NCBI GenBank assembly: GCA_024642205.1 | Contig: JAHEBQ010000019.1 | Coordinates: forward strand, 1 to 64,000 | Source: Planctomycetaceae bacterium | Lineage (GTDB): Bacteria > Planctomycetota > Planctomycetia > Pirellulales > Pirellulaceae | Direction: 5' to 3' | DNA length: 64,000 bases | In this document: positions 8,650 through 17,161 of the stretch, one piece after another | Position numbering within the stretch: position 1 is the first letter of the stretch | Layout of the letters: each line of letters opens with the position of its first letter | Notes under the pieces: model-generated | Told to the model about the DNA's origin: nothing | Seen by the model: only the letters and a program-made list of their open reading frames with translations | The model's database searches: none | Made by a program: the position numbers and the translations under genes

Positions 8650-11082
8650 TCAGTAAATCAGAATTGCAACATCGCTTGCCAACACCGTCGCAGCAACCTG
8701 CGTCCAGGCCGCATGTTCGGCAGCATTGAGCTTCTTGTTCCGGGGCGCATCGCCATAGCCGAGTAATTTTTCCGCGGCCGGGATGTCGCCGTCGAATCGC
8801 TGGCGCATCGCATTCAACAGGTGATTGCATGTGTCTCGTTCCGGTTTCGATGGATTCCGACAAGCCAGCAAACGGAACATCAGATCAAGCCTTGCCGAAT
8901 CATCGTTTGCGTCCCGGATCAATCGCTCGGCGAACATCCGCGCCATTTCGATTCGTTGCGTTTCATTCATCAACGCCAACGATTGAAGTGACGTATTGGT
9001 CGGTGAGCGTCGGACGCAACTGGCTTCTCGACTGGGAGCATCAAACAACGTCATCATCGGATGGGGGCTGGTCCGTTTCCAGTAAACGTATAGGCTCCGG
9101 CGATAGAGCCGTTGGCCCTCGTCGCGCACGTAGTTCTTGGTATTGCTGCCGGGGTGCGCCATGGCCAGCCACATCCCCGGTGGCTGGTAGGGCTTGACCC
9201 CTTCACCACCCATCGTGGGGTCGAGCAACTGGCTGGCCCACAGCCCAAGATCACGCAGAACTTCGGCATCCAGTCGGTAACTCGGCCCACGGGCGAAAAG
9301 TTTGTTTTCCGGGTCGTCGACACCGTCGCGCCAAGCCGAACTTTGGCAAAACGTGCGGCTGGTGACCATCATTCGCATCATTTGCTTGAGGTTCCAACCC
9401 CCTTCCTGCAATTCCACGGCCAACCAATCCAGTAATTCCGGATGTGTTGGCTGCTGTCCCTGGACCCCAAAATCCTCTGGCGTACGAACCAGTCCATGAC
9501 CGAAGACGCGTTGCCAGATTTGGTTCACCATCACGCGTGACGTAAGCGGATGCTTGCGCGATGTCAGCCAGCGGGCAAGACCAAGCCGGTTTTTCGGCGC
9601 GTCGTCGGGGAACGAACCCATCACCTCGATAATCCCTGGCTCGAGCGGATCACCTGCAGGCAGGTCGTATTCGCCCCGTTTGAGCAAATGAGTCGGGCGC
9701 GGTTCAGGCAAATCTCTGGCCACCAGGGTTGTCGTGAACTCCTGCTCCGCCTTGACCGTGCTGTTTTGAATCACTTTCGCATACACTTGATCATCAAATT
9801 TCCCAAATGGACCTTTTGAATCGGCCAACATGGCCAGGCGATCATTGATCGAACCGTTGGTCCATTGCTTGAGTTGTTCCTCTGAAAGATCCGCTTCATC
9901 GAGACGAGCGGATGCGTCGGCAATCAATTTTTCCTGGGCCAGTTCAATGGAATCCCATTCGGACCAGGCGGCCTGATCTTCCGGAGCTTTGACAACCGTT
10001 CCGTACGTGTATGAGTTGCCATCCATCGCCGGTTCCGCGGTGCTGTTAAAAAATGCCAGCAATCGGTAGTATTCGGTTTGCTGAATCGGATCGTATTTAT
10101 GGGTATGACAGCGGGCACAGGTCAACGACATACCCAGAAAGACAGTTCCAAACGTCTCGACACGATCAAAATTGTTCTTGGCTTGAAACTCAGCCGGAAT
10201 CGCTCCCCCTTCGGCAGTACTGGGGTTCAGTCGGACAAACCCGGTCGCAACTTGCTGTTGCAACGTCGGGTTCGGCAGCAAATCGCCAGCCAATTGCCAG
10301 GTGATAAAATCATCCAGCGGCAGGTTGTCGTTGTAGGCTTTGACAACCCAGTCCCGGTAGGGATAGATCCCGCGGCGGTTGTCCAGGTGAAGTCCATGAG
10401 TATCGCCATAGCGCACCGCGTCGAGCCAATACCGCGCCTGGTGCTCGCCGAATCGAGGGCTTTCCAACAATTGATCAACCAGTCGCGAGTAGGCGTCCGG
10501 ACGTTCATCGTTCAAGAAACTTGACAACAACTCCGGTTCCGGTGGTAGTCCCGTTAACACCAGCGCGACTCGGCGGGCAAGCGTCTCGCGATCGGCCAGT
10601 GGGGCGAAGTCAATGCCCTTCTGTTTGAGCTGCCTTTCAATCAAGCTGTCCAACACCTCGGTTTTATCGGCATTCGTTTCCAGCGACTTCCGTTCCGGAG
10701 CCACGAACGCCCAATGCACGGTGTAATTGCCACCTGCCCTGATCCAACGCGTCAGCAGTTGCCGCTCGGCATTCGTTAACTTCTTCGTGGCTTCTTCCGG
10801 CGGCATCGGATCGTCGTCCGAGTGAATTCGCAACAGTATCTGGCTGGTTTCTGGATTGGCGGTATCGATCGCACGATAACCGCCTAAATCGGAAGTTGCC
10901 CCGGCAAACGAATCGAGTCGAACCAGGCTGTCGTCGTGCGCGTCGGGCCCGTGACAAACAAAGCACTTATTGGAAAGGATCGGTAGGATCTGACGCGAGA
11001 AACTGACAGGCTCGGCCTCTTGCGCCAGCCCCGTCCCAGAAAGTCCCAGGAGAACCAAGACGAGTCCACAAAGAATTCTCAT
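8650..11082 (-). CDS. PSCyt1-DUF1549-DUF1553 cytochrome-type protein
   Basis: An exported 810-residue protein starting at ATG 11082 (MRILCGLVLVLLGLSGTGLAQ, signal peptide). A single c-type haem site CFVCH lies about 30 residues after cleavage (planctomycete cytochrome domain PSCyt1), followed by DUF1549 (~150-360, with a CARCHTHKYDP motif that adds a second CxxCH) and DUF1553 (~530-790, containing HPLTSRVMVNQIWQRVFGHGLV). The longer frame to 11277 has no signal peptide at its start. It is the upstream partner of the DUF1501 gene. Such proteins are highly multiplied in planctomycetes and have been linked with degradation of complex glycans; the actual electron-transfer or hydrolytic role is not established. 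Confidence 0.95.
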   Translation of the reverse strand: MRILCGLVLVLLGLSGTGLAQEAEPVSFSRQILPILSNKCFVCHGPDAHDDSLVRLDSFAGATSDLGGYRAIDTANPETSQILLRIHSDDDPMPPEEATKKLTNAERQLLTRWIRAGGNYTVHWAFVAPERKSLETNADKTEVLDSLIERQLKQKGIDFAPLADRETLARRVALVLTGLPPEPELLSSFLNDERPDAYSRLVDQLLESPRFGEHQARYWLDAVRYGDTHGLHLDNRRGIYPYRDWVVKAYNDNLPLDDFITWQLAGDLLPNPTLQQQVATGFVRLNPSTAEGGAIPAEFQAKNNFDRVETFGTVFLGMSLTCARCHTHKYDPIQQTEYYRLLAFFNSTAEPAMDGNSYTYGTVVKAPEDQAAWSEWDSIELAQEKLIADASARLDEADLSEEQLKQWTNGSINDRLAMLADSKGPFGKFDDQVYAKVIQNSTVKAEQEFTTTLVARDLPEPRPTHLLKRGEYDLPAGDPLEPGIIEVMGSFPDDAPKNRLGLARWLTSRKHPLTSRVMVNQIWQRVFGHGLVRTPEDFGVQGQQPTHPELLDWLAVELQEGGWNLKQMMRMMVTSRTFCQSSAWRDGVDDPENKLFARGPSYRLDAEVLRDLGLWASQLLDPTMGGEGVKPYQPPGMWLAMAHPGSNTKNYVRDEGQRLYRRSLYVYWKRTSPHPMMTLFDAPSREASCVRRSPTNTSLQSLALMNETQRIEMARMFAERLIRDANDDSARLDLMFRLLACRNPSKPERDTCNHLLNAMRQRFDGDIPAAEKLLGYGDAPRNKKLNAAEHAAWTQVAATVLASDVAILIY

Positions 11083-12083
11083 GATCTTGTTGATTGCAGA
11101 TTTAGGGGTCGAGAGGAAAAACAAACAGCTTAAATACAGATTACCAATATCAACGAATTTCAAAATCACTTTCTTCGTTGATAACACATGCCGCCAAGCT
11201 GCCATGGACACGACTCGCTTCGAACCCGACACAGTGCCCAAGTGATTCGCTTCAGCCGTATTCAGATTATAACGCAACCGTTCCGGTTCTGGCTGGTCGT
11301 ACCGACAAACATTGCAAGATCATTCCCTGCCAATACGGGGTTCTCGTTTGCATGGTTGCCGTGGCGTTTGAATTTGTTAATTGTGCCATTTACAATGAAA
11401 GAATACAGTTTCCACAGACCGATTACGGAAGTGATGGCGCGCCATTAGTTTTGATTTTCTATTGAAGTTGTGAATTGAAATCCACGGTTAGCGGGACATT
11501 CAACAACCTCAATTCCGACAAATGAAGTCGACTGACGTCCCAGATACTCAGTGGATGGACCCAATGCGGTATCTTGCCGTTTTGCCTTTACCATCGTGGG
11601 TAGCGCAAAGTTCTTGCTCACTGGATTCCGTCCGAGAGTGCTGATGCGCGAACCGTCAAAGCCAATCGGAACGAATTCGTCGACTCTCCAACGCGACCCC
11701 GAAAATTTTTCAATCCGTTGACGAAGTTGCAACGTCAACAGTCGTCGGCAGGTGAAACGTAACCCTGAAAGGGCGATACAATCGGTTCGATTCAATTTGA
11801 ACGCTGGTCAAAAACTTGCGTCGGTTGAACAACGAACGCAATTTGCAGCCAATCACCTCCCCGGTTCCGACGCTTCAGGGCTGGATTTTGATTTTCTATT
11901 TTACCCAGGGGCGGCGCCGGGCCCGACACGTCGGGACTTCGATTTGACCCGGACTGATATGTGGATGCCCCGTTCGGGACGAAGAACATCGGGTCCCGGG
12001 ATCGGGACTTTTCTTGTCCTTCCCATACTCGGCTCGATAATGCCAACGTTGATCGCCCGCCGGATTCTCGAATCGTTACCGCA
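11083..12083. other. Long gap with insertion-sequence debris
   Basis: About 1 kb without an intact gene. It contains the transposase relic at 11548-11738, a 15-bp direct repeat TTTTGATTTTCTATT at 11449-11463 and 11886-11900 on either side of the relic, and a near-duplicate of a GTTGATCG(C/A)CCGCCG segment around 12048-12105. The pattern suggests decayed mobile-element DNA. Confidence 0.5.
11548..11738 (-). pseudogene. IS4-like transposase relic, frameshifted
   Basis: Reading the minus strand from 11738, one frame gives LRQRIEKFSGSRWRV followed by FVPIGFDGSRIST, resembling the start of the DDE region (GFDGSR with the first catalytic Asp) of IS4-type transposases common in planctomycetes. Near 11637 the match jumps by one base to a second frame that continues SRTESSEQELCATHDGKGKTARYR before a stop at 11548, where intact relatives read on with a KYRKKK-like stretch. 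The catalytic remainder is missing. The frame jump plus truncation make this a dead fragment. Family assignment rests on remembered motif similarity. Confidence 0.55.
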
Positions 12084-12818
12084 TTAACGTTGATCGACCG
12101 CCGCATTCCTCGGCTTCACTTCCAACGGAAGCAGTTTCACGTTTTTGTACCAAACTTTGTGGCCGTGGTCCTGAAAGCCGAGATAGCCTTTGCGCGCAAA
12201 GTCTTTGACGGCTCTTGGCTGCTTGTCCAGTTTGTACTTGTGTTTCTCGCCGTCGGGACAGAAACCTGGTTTGTCGAACTCGTCGCAGTTGATTGAGCAG
12301 ACTTCCTCTCCGTTAATTTTGACTTTGATCTCGGGGCCGTCGCATTTGATTTCAACCGAATTCCAATCGCCGGTTTCATGGCCGTTATTTTTCGTCGTAC
12401 TGGCCAGGTCATAGATCGCCCCGAATTCGTGCTTACCCGTTTTGGTCCCGCTCATCACTTGAACTTCAAATCCGGTATGCACGGGATTTTCCGGATCTTC
12501 TACCCGAAAAAAGATCCCGGAATTGCATTTGGGATCTTCCCATTTGACGTCGCATTTAAAGATGAAGTCATCGAACTCCTTTTCGTGAATAATGATGTAG
12601 CCACCGGACTTGTACGGAACAAGTGCACCGTCTTCAATCGGCGCGGCGATCGGTTTTCCGTTGTTGCACTTCCAACCTGTCAAATCCGTCCCATTGAACA
12701 ACAGCAGCCAACCTGCTTTCTGTTCAGCGTCGGTAAGTACGTTGTCGTTGGCGTTTGCCATCGAGAAAAACTGCAGCGTGGCGACCAGGGTAAGGGCCAA
12801 TAGCAAACATCGATTCAT
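12084..12818 (-). CDS. DUF1080 (3-keto-disaccharide hydrolase-like) secreted protein
   Basis: A 244-residue protein with a signal peptide (cleavage near SMANA) and one DUF1080 domain: LLFNGTDLTGWKC at the start, then DFIFKCDVKWEDPKCNSGIFFRV, FEVQVM and GHETGDWNSVEIKC, ending with YLGFQDHGHKVWYKNVKLLPL. DUF1080 is a concanavalin-like jelly-roll domain; some members hydrolyse 3-keto-glucosides, and planctomycetes carry dozens. It is probably periplasmic or extracellular. It stands alone with long gaps on both sides. Specificity cannot be told. Confidence 0.92.
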   Translation of the reverse strand: MNRCLLLALTLVATLQFFSMANANDNVLTDAEQKAGWLLLFNGTDLTGWKCNNGKPIAAPIEDGALVPYKSGGYIIIHEKEFDDFIFKCDVKWEDPKCNSGIFFRVEDPENPVHTGFEVQVMSGTKTGKHEFGAIYDLASTTKNNGHETGDWNSVEIKCDGPEIKVKINGEEVCSINCDEFDKPGFCPDGEKHKYKLDKQPRAVKDFARKGYLGFQDHGHKVWYKNVKLLPLEVKPRNAAVDQR

Positions 12819-13418
12819 GGCAATCTCCAGTTAAGTGTAAGTCAACTGGCATGCATTCTACCACGAGATGGCATCGCCGGCATTCCACGTTACGGAATTG
12901 AAAACCACCAGAGTTGGACATCCGTGCGTCCGTTATTAAATAGACTGGTGAGGAAAACTGATATTACTTGTCGCAATCGACCAGCACAAAATCCACTTGG
13001 TTTTGTCGTGCATCATTTCCGTGGTTCTCCTGGTTTTCGAACACCGCTTCGTGACCGAATGGAGGATCGAAGGCAGGAAAACCATGTGGCATTTTTTTCC
13101 GAGAAATAGCGATCATTGACGGAATCAATGGCCACACGCCCGCTATGTCCCGTCAAGTCGAGCGGCTGTCCATGTGATGTTTTGGTTTCATCGATCGGAA
13201 AACCAGGCTGAGGTAAAATGACGGGTTGGTATCGCAGACTTGCTCGACTTCTGCACGATTAGGTTGCCAGCAAAACCGGGTAAAATGGACATGCCCGCTC
13301 GCTGGTGACCTGTCGTTGCCCCAAACGGGGATCAGGAATCTACGAATGCGTCATTAGGCTAACGCCAGCGACTCTCGCTGGAATCTGCATTCCGGGAAAG
13401 CAACGTTCCAATGGATGA
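12819..13418. other. Gene-free stretch
   Basis: Six hundred bases with no convincing reading frame, RNA gene or strong hairpin. It separates two minus-strand genes that both encode exported proteins and must include the promoter of the DUF1080 gene. Confidence 0.5.
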
Positions 13419-14702
13419 CTAAACTTCCGGTAACTGCCACGGGTCCCGACGCTCGCGGTCGAGCCATTGATTGTCGGCGGGGTCTTCGAATTTCCACTCC
13501 TGTGGATTCCATTTCAGCGTCTTGTGATTCCAGTAAGCCAGGTTACCCAGGTGAATGATGGTGACAGTGCGGGCTCCCTTTTCCACTTCGGCGACTGGCA
13601 TTTCCCGTGACTTGATACAGTCCAACCAGTTTCGATGATGGCCAGGTGATTTTGGCAAATGGACCTCATTCTCGGCGAGCGGCGTTTTAACAATTTCTTC
13701 CGGGTCGCTGGTCAGATGGCCGCGATCAATGTGCAGTGTGCCTTTTTCACCGTGGAACACGCACCCACTGGGGCCGCCGTGAATCATCTCAATTCCGTTG
13801 GCGTAAACAAACTTGACGCCAGTTGTCGCCTGGGGGTCTTCGGGAGGAATGATTTTGACGGGCCCACTGTCGTCCATTCCCAGGGCCCACTGGGCAATGT
13901 CGTAATGGTGAGCGCCCATGTCGGTATGGCCGCCACCGGAAAACTCGCGGTAGCTGCGCCACGCGGGAAAGTGCGTATGCACGCCGCGGGGACTGAGAAT
14001 CGAGTTGTAGGGGCGTTCAGGAGCTTGACCGAGCCACATATTCCAGTCGAGCCCAGGTTCCATTTCTTCTTCCGGCAAATCACAGGGTACGCTGGGAGCG
14101 CCCACGCCAACGGTTACTTTGTGGATCTTACCCAACCGGCCGCTGCGAATGAACTGAACCGCTTCCCGGAACGGACCAAACACATCCGATCGCTGTTGAC
14201 TACCGGTTTGCACAATGCGTTTGTATTTGCGAGCCGCGTCAATACATCGCTTTGCTTCCGCGATCGTCAATGTCAATGGTTTTTCACAGTAGACATCTTT
14301 GCCAGCCTTGCAGGCTTCGATTATCGGAGTCGCGTGCCAGTGATCGGGAGTCGCAATACAAACCGCATCGACATCATCTCGCGCGATCACCTTGCGAAAA
14401 TCGATGTATGCATCACAACCTTTGAAATCTTTCTTGTCCGTGCTGTACTTGTCGTTGACCCTTTTGACCGCGTGCTCACGCCGCGTTTGGTCGACTTCGC
14501 AGACCGCAACGACTTGCACGTCGGGTTGGTCAAGCAACTGAGGAATATGGTAGTTATTGGCCATCTTGCCACAGCCGATAATCGCTACGGTCAGGCGATC
14601 GTTAGCCGCGGCACGCGGGATACCAGCCAACGCCGACGCTGCCAGGATCGTCGGCGCGACCGCCGCGGTGGATTTCAAGAATGTTCGTCGCGAAAGAGTC
14701 AT
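13419..14702 (-). CDS. Tat-exported Gfo/Idh/MocA oxidoreductase
   Basis: A 427-residue NAD(P)-dependent oxidoreductase. The N-terminus has the twin-arginine signal SRRTFLKSTAAVAPTILAASAL, so the protein is exported folded, probably with cofactor bound. The Rossmann motif is VAIIGCGKMANNYH (~38-51), and CEKPLTLTIAEAKRCIDAA holds the conserved EKP lysine; ATPDHWH is typical too. The C-terminal part carries HTDMGAHHYDIAQWALGMD, including the histidine pair usual in this branch. Planctomycetes have very many such exported copies, thought to oxidise sugars or glycosides, possibly via 3-keto intermediates together with DUF1080 proteins. Substrate unknown. Confidence 0.93.
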   Translation of the reverse strand: MTLSRRTFLKSTAAVAPTILAASALAGIPRAAANDRLTVAIIGCGKMANNYHIPQLLDQPDVQVVAVCEVDQTRREHAVKRVNDKYSTDKKDFKGCDAYIDFRKVIARDDVDAVCIATPDHWHATPIIEACKAGKDVYCEKPLTLTIAEAKRCIDAARKYKRIVQTGSQQRSDVFGPFREAVQFIRSGRLGKIHKVTVGVGAPSVPCDLPEEEMEPGLDWNMWLGQAPERPYNSILSPRGVHTHFPAWRSYREFSGGGHTDMGAHHYDIAQWALGMDDSGPVKIIPPEDPQATTGVKFVYANGIEMIHGGPSGCVFHGEKGTLHIDRGHLTSDPEEIVKTPLAENEVHLPKSPGHHRNWLDCIKSREMPVAEVEKGARTVTIIHLGNLAYWNHKTLKWNPQEWKFEDPADNQWLDRERRDPWQLPEV

Positions 14703-15004
14703 GTGAATTCCCTGGGAGTTAACATCAAATCACGTTGGTCACGATTTCTGGAGCAGTTTAGCTGAATTGAGAGACAATACCAAACGAATCGGGAATTTTT
14801 GCCTTGCTGGCGAACTGCTTTACAGGTCGTTGTCGGTCCTGGTCATCCACCAGACTTGCATTGCCGTTCCGTCAACAACCCTGCTCCCAATCAAGCCGAG
14901 ATCGGCTCGATCAACCGAACCGGGCTGCCCAGCCTCTTCCAAAATAACGGGGTGGCATGTTACAAAGTCTGATTCTCAACCCGACAACGCCAAGAAGGAA
15001 AATC
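14703..15004. other. Divergent intergenic region
   Basis: About 300 bases between the divergently read oxidoreductase and DinB-like genes; it should hold both promoters, but no clear elements were recognised. Confidence 0.4.
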
Positions 15005-15508
15005 ATGTCCTCCTCGATCATTGAAGGTCTACTGTTCGCCTGGAAAAAGAACCAGGACTATGCACCCAAGCTGGTCGCCGATCTAAGTGCAGAGCAAATG
15101 GTCACCCAGCCCGCCGCGGACCCGGAAGCTCCGGCGAATCATCCCGCGTGGGTGCTTAGTCATTTGAATGTCTACCTGCCGATCATTCGTTCGATTATCA
15201 AGGGCGAATCATTTGAAGACCCGAGGCCCCACAAGTTTGGAATGCTTTCCAGGCCGGTTGCCGAAGTCAGCCAGTACGCCTCGAAGGAAGAGTTGGTTCA
15301 TGAATTCGTCCAGGGTCATGATCAAGTTTCCGAGCTACTGGGCAATTCAGACATATCGGTATTCGAACAAGCCGTTTCGCTTCCGCGATGGAAGGAAGTG
15401 ATGCCGACGGCCGGGATCGCACTGCCCTACCTGATGCTTAACCACGAGAACGGACATCTGGGGCAACTGAGCGCATGGCGCCGGATTCAAGGCATGCCCG
15501 GCGTCTAG
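15005..15508 (+). CDS. DinB-like four-helix metalloprotein
   Basis: A 167-residue protein from ATG 15005, which follows AGAAGGA at good spacing; an upstream in-frame start at 14957 has no such site. The histidines in LSHLNVY (~44) and in the C-terminal LNHENGHLGQLSAWRR match the metal-binding histidine triad of the DinB/YfiT superfamily, and the spacing fits the four-helix bundle. Members are often metal-dependent thiol transferases using bacillithiol, mycothiol or glutathione, or are of unknown function. No neighbour explains its role. Fold assignment moderate; function open. Confidence 0.7.
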   Translation: MSSSIIEGLLFAWKKNQDYAPKLVADLSAEQMVTQPAADPEAPANHPAWVLSHLNVYLPIIRSIIKGESFEDPRPHKFGMLSRPVAEVSQYASKEELVHEFVQGHDQVSELLGNSDISVFEQAVSLPRWKEVMPTAGIALPYLMLNHENGHLGQLSAWRRIQGMPGV

Positions 15509-15709
15509 GACAAACAGCGATTCCAACGTCAAGCGGCGCTACTGCCGGCAAGACCAATCCCGTCAAACTCAAGACGACTGCGAATCGAAGGACCGATTAG
15601 TTGATGTCTCCTTCTCGAGTGCGTCAGACGCAATTTGATTTCCGTTACATGAAATCGGAAAATCTGTGTATGCTTTATCGCACTTCAGTTTTTGCTGGAA
15701 ACGAACCTC

Positions 15710-16414
15710 ATGACCCGTCCAAAATTGGAAAAAGTTGACTCGGTCCGTTTGGTTAATGAACAAACCGAGTCGATCAGGCAGATTTCCGGATTCGCAAAAC
15801 ATCATCGAGTCCCGACAACCCTCACCGACGCGGACCGTCGATTCGTGATCGACTTGACGCAGCGCGACATCGATCACGACTTGCAAATCGTATTCAAATT
15901 GTTGCGTAGTTCCTACGCACTAAAGCGAAAGGATATCAGCGTCGATGGCCCATCCGACGGTGTTGGCGTTATTACGACGCCGTTCTTTAACTACGAGTTT
16001 CACGTTGAACAGAACCAGGACGACCCGGGCAAAGTTCTCTGGCGACGATTGATTACCGAAATCCGGGAACCAGCCCGTGTATTTGCCGGACCGTTTGACG
16101 AGATCTTTGGCAAGCGGTTTTCGGTTCTCGAAATCTTGACCGCAGGGTCGTTGGATCTCGAAGCGATCGTTGACCATATCGAAGCCTCTGAACATGAAAC
16201 CGTCAAAGTCGATTTCGACAAGGACTTGACCTGGTGCGAAATTCAAATCGCCGATTTGGCAATGTCCGTACTGGTGCGGAACGACTCGATCCGGGTGATT
16301 AGCCGGAAAGCAGTTACGCCTCACGAACTGTTGGAGTCATTCCTGCAGATCCAACAGGAGTTCATGGCGACCATGAGCCTGGCGGGAAATCCATTTCTGG
16401 CTGGATCGGAATAG
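15710..16414 (+). CDS. Hypothetical protein, soluble, 234 residues
   Basis: From ATG 15710 (MTRPKLEKVD) this is a 234-residue cytoplasmic-looking protein with no signal peptide or membrane segment and no family I recognise. The sequence is mixed alpha/beta with several acidic patches (DADRRFVIDLTQRDIDHDLQ, VKVDFDKDLTWCE). Coding character is supported by length, codon use like its neighbours and absence of a better frame. A TTG six codons upstream is a less likely start. It lies on the plus strand about 200 bp behind the DinB-like gene and converges with the DUF6702-like gene. Confidence 0.7.
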   Translation: MTRPKLEKVDSVRLVNEQTESIRQISGFAKHHRVPTTLTDADRRFVIDLTQRDIDHDLQIVFKLLRSSYALKRKDISVDGPSDGVGVITTPFFNYEFHVEQNQDDPGKVLWRRLITEIREPARVFAGPFDEIFGKRFSVLEILTAGSLDLEAIVDHIEASEHETVKVDFDKDLTWCEIQIADLAMSVLVRNDSIRVISRKAVTPHELLESFLQIQQEFMATMSLAGNPFLAGSE

Positions 16415-16564
16415 TCGGCACGTGGTATTTCACCGCAAGGTCGCTCGCTTCTGCCAAGGCCCGACAATTCGGTGAATTTACCGCGACATCAAAAGGAGTA
16501 ATAGTTTCGGGCGTTGCTGGCCGACCGAATCCGTGAGCGTGATTCCAACTCCCGGCAAATTCAA

Positions 16565-17161
16565 CTATCGAATCCGGAGGCCGGCGTTTCCACCGGAGGG
16601 ATCAAGCTCGTCTTTGCCAGACGTATCCAACGTAAATCGCGACTCTCCCGATCGGGAGACTACGATATTGGATTGCTTTCCGGCCGAAATTTGAAGTTGG
16701 TTCAACTGGTCTTCATTGAGCTCAAAAAAAACTCGGTTTTCGATCGTCCATTGCCCGCCTTGTTTATCGCCTTCGACTTCGAAATAGAGCCAGGCCGTTT
16801 TAAGATTGCGCTCGTGCCCGACCCAACGGATCAACGGCAGGGACCTCGGTGGATCCTGACCGGTCCCTTGGGCAGATTGGATCTGGCGAATCAAAAACCT
16901 CTTCTCGATATAGGACTTCATCAGCTCGTCGAGGTTGTCGATTTTGTCCAGGTCGATTATTTTCGACTGGTCATTGGCCAGTGCTTTTTCCAGGTCATTG
17001 GGCCACACGCACAAGGCAACCTCGAAGTTACCCGACTTGGGATTCCAATTGACTTCCGCATTACTGAAGTGATTCGGGTGCGACGCCAGGCCAACCGACG
17101 GCATGATCATGACGGCGCCAATCAACATCGCGCGACAGATCAACGCTGTCGAATTATTCAT
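16565..17161 (-). CDS. DUF6702-like secreted protein
   Basis: A 198-residue protein beginning at ATG 17161 with a signal peptide ending near GLASHP. The mature start HPNHFSNAEVNWNPKSGNFEVALCVWPNDLEKAL resembles DUF6702, whose members begin with HP(F/Y)H and a similar beta-rich stretch with DDLE. The start codon lies inside the last codons of the M1 peptidase gene (8-nt overlap) and is preceded by AGAAGG, so the two are translationally coupled. An ATG three codons earlier has the ribosome-binding site too close. DUF6702 proteins often accompany M1 peptidases, which supports the family call. Molecular function unknown. Confidence 0.75.
   Translation of the reverse strand: MNNSTALICRAMLIGAVMIMPSVGLASHPNHFSNAEVNWNPKSGNFEVALCVWPNDLEKALANDQSKIIDLDKIDNLDELMKSYIEKRFLIRQIQSAQGTGQDPPRSLPLIRWVGHERNLKTAWLYFEVEGDKQGGQWTIENRVFFELNEDQLNQLQISAGKQSNIVVSRSGESRFTLDTSGKDELDPSGGNAGLRIR

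Noticed and set aside
13659..14765. A 368-codon plus-strand frame opposite the Gfo/Idh/MocA gene
   Set aside because: Antisense shadow of a well-supported gene; no ribosome-binding site and no recognisable domain.
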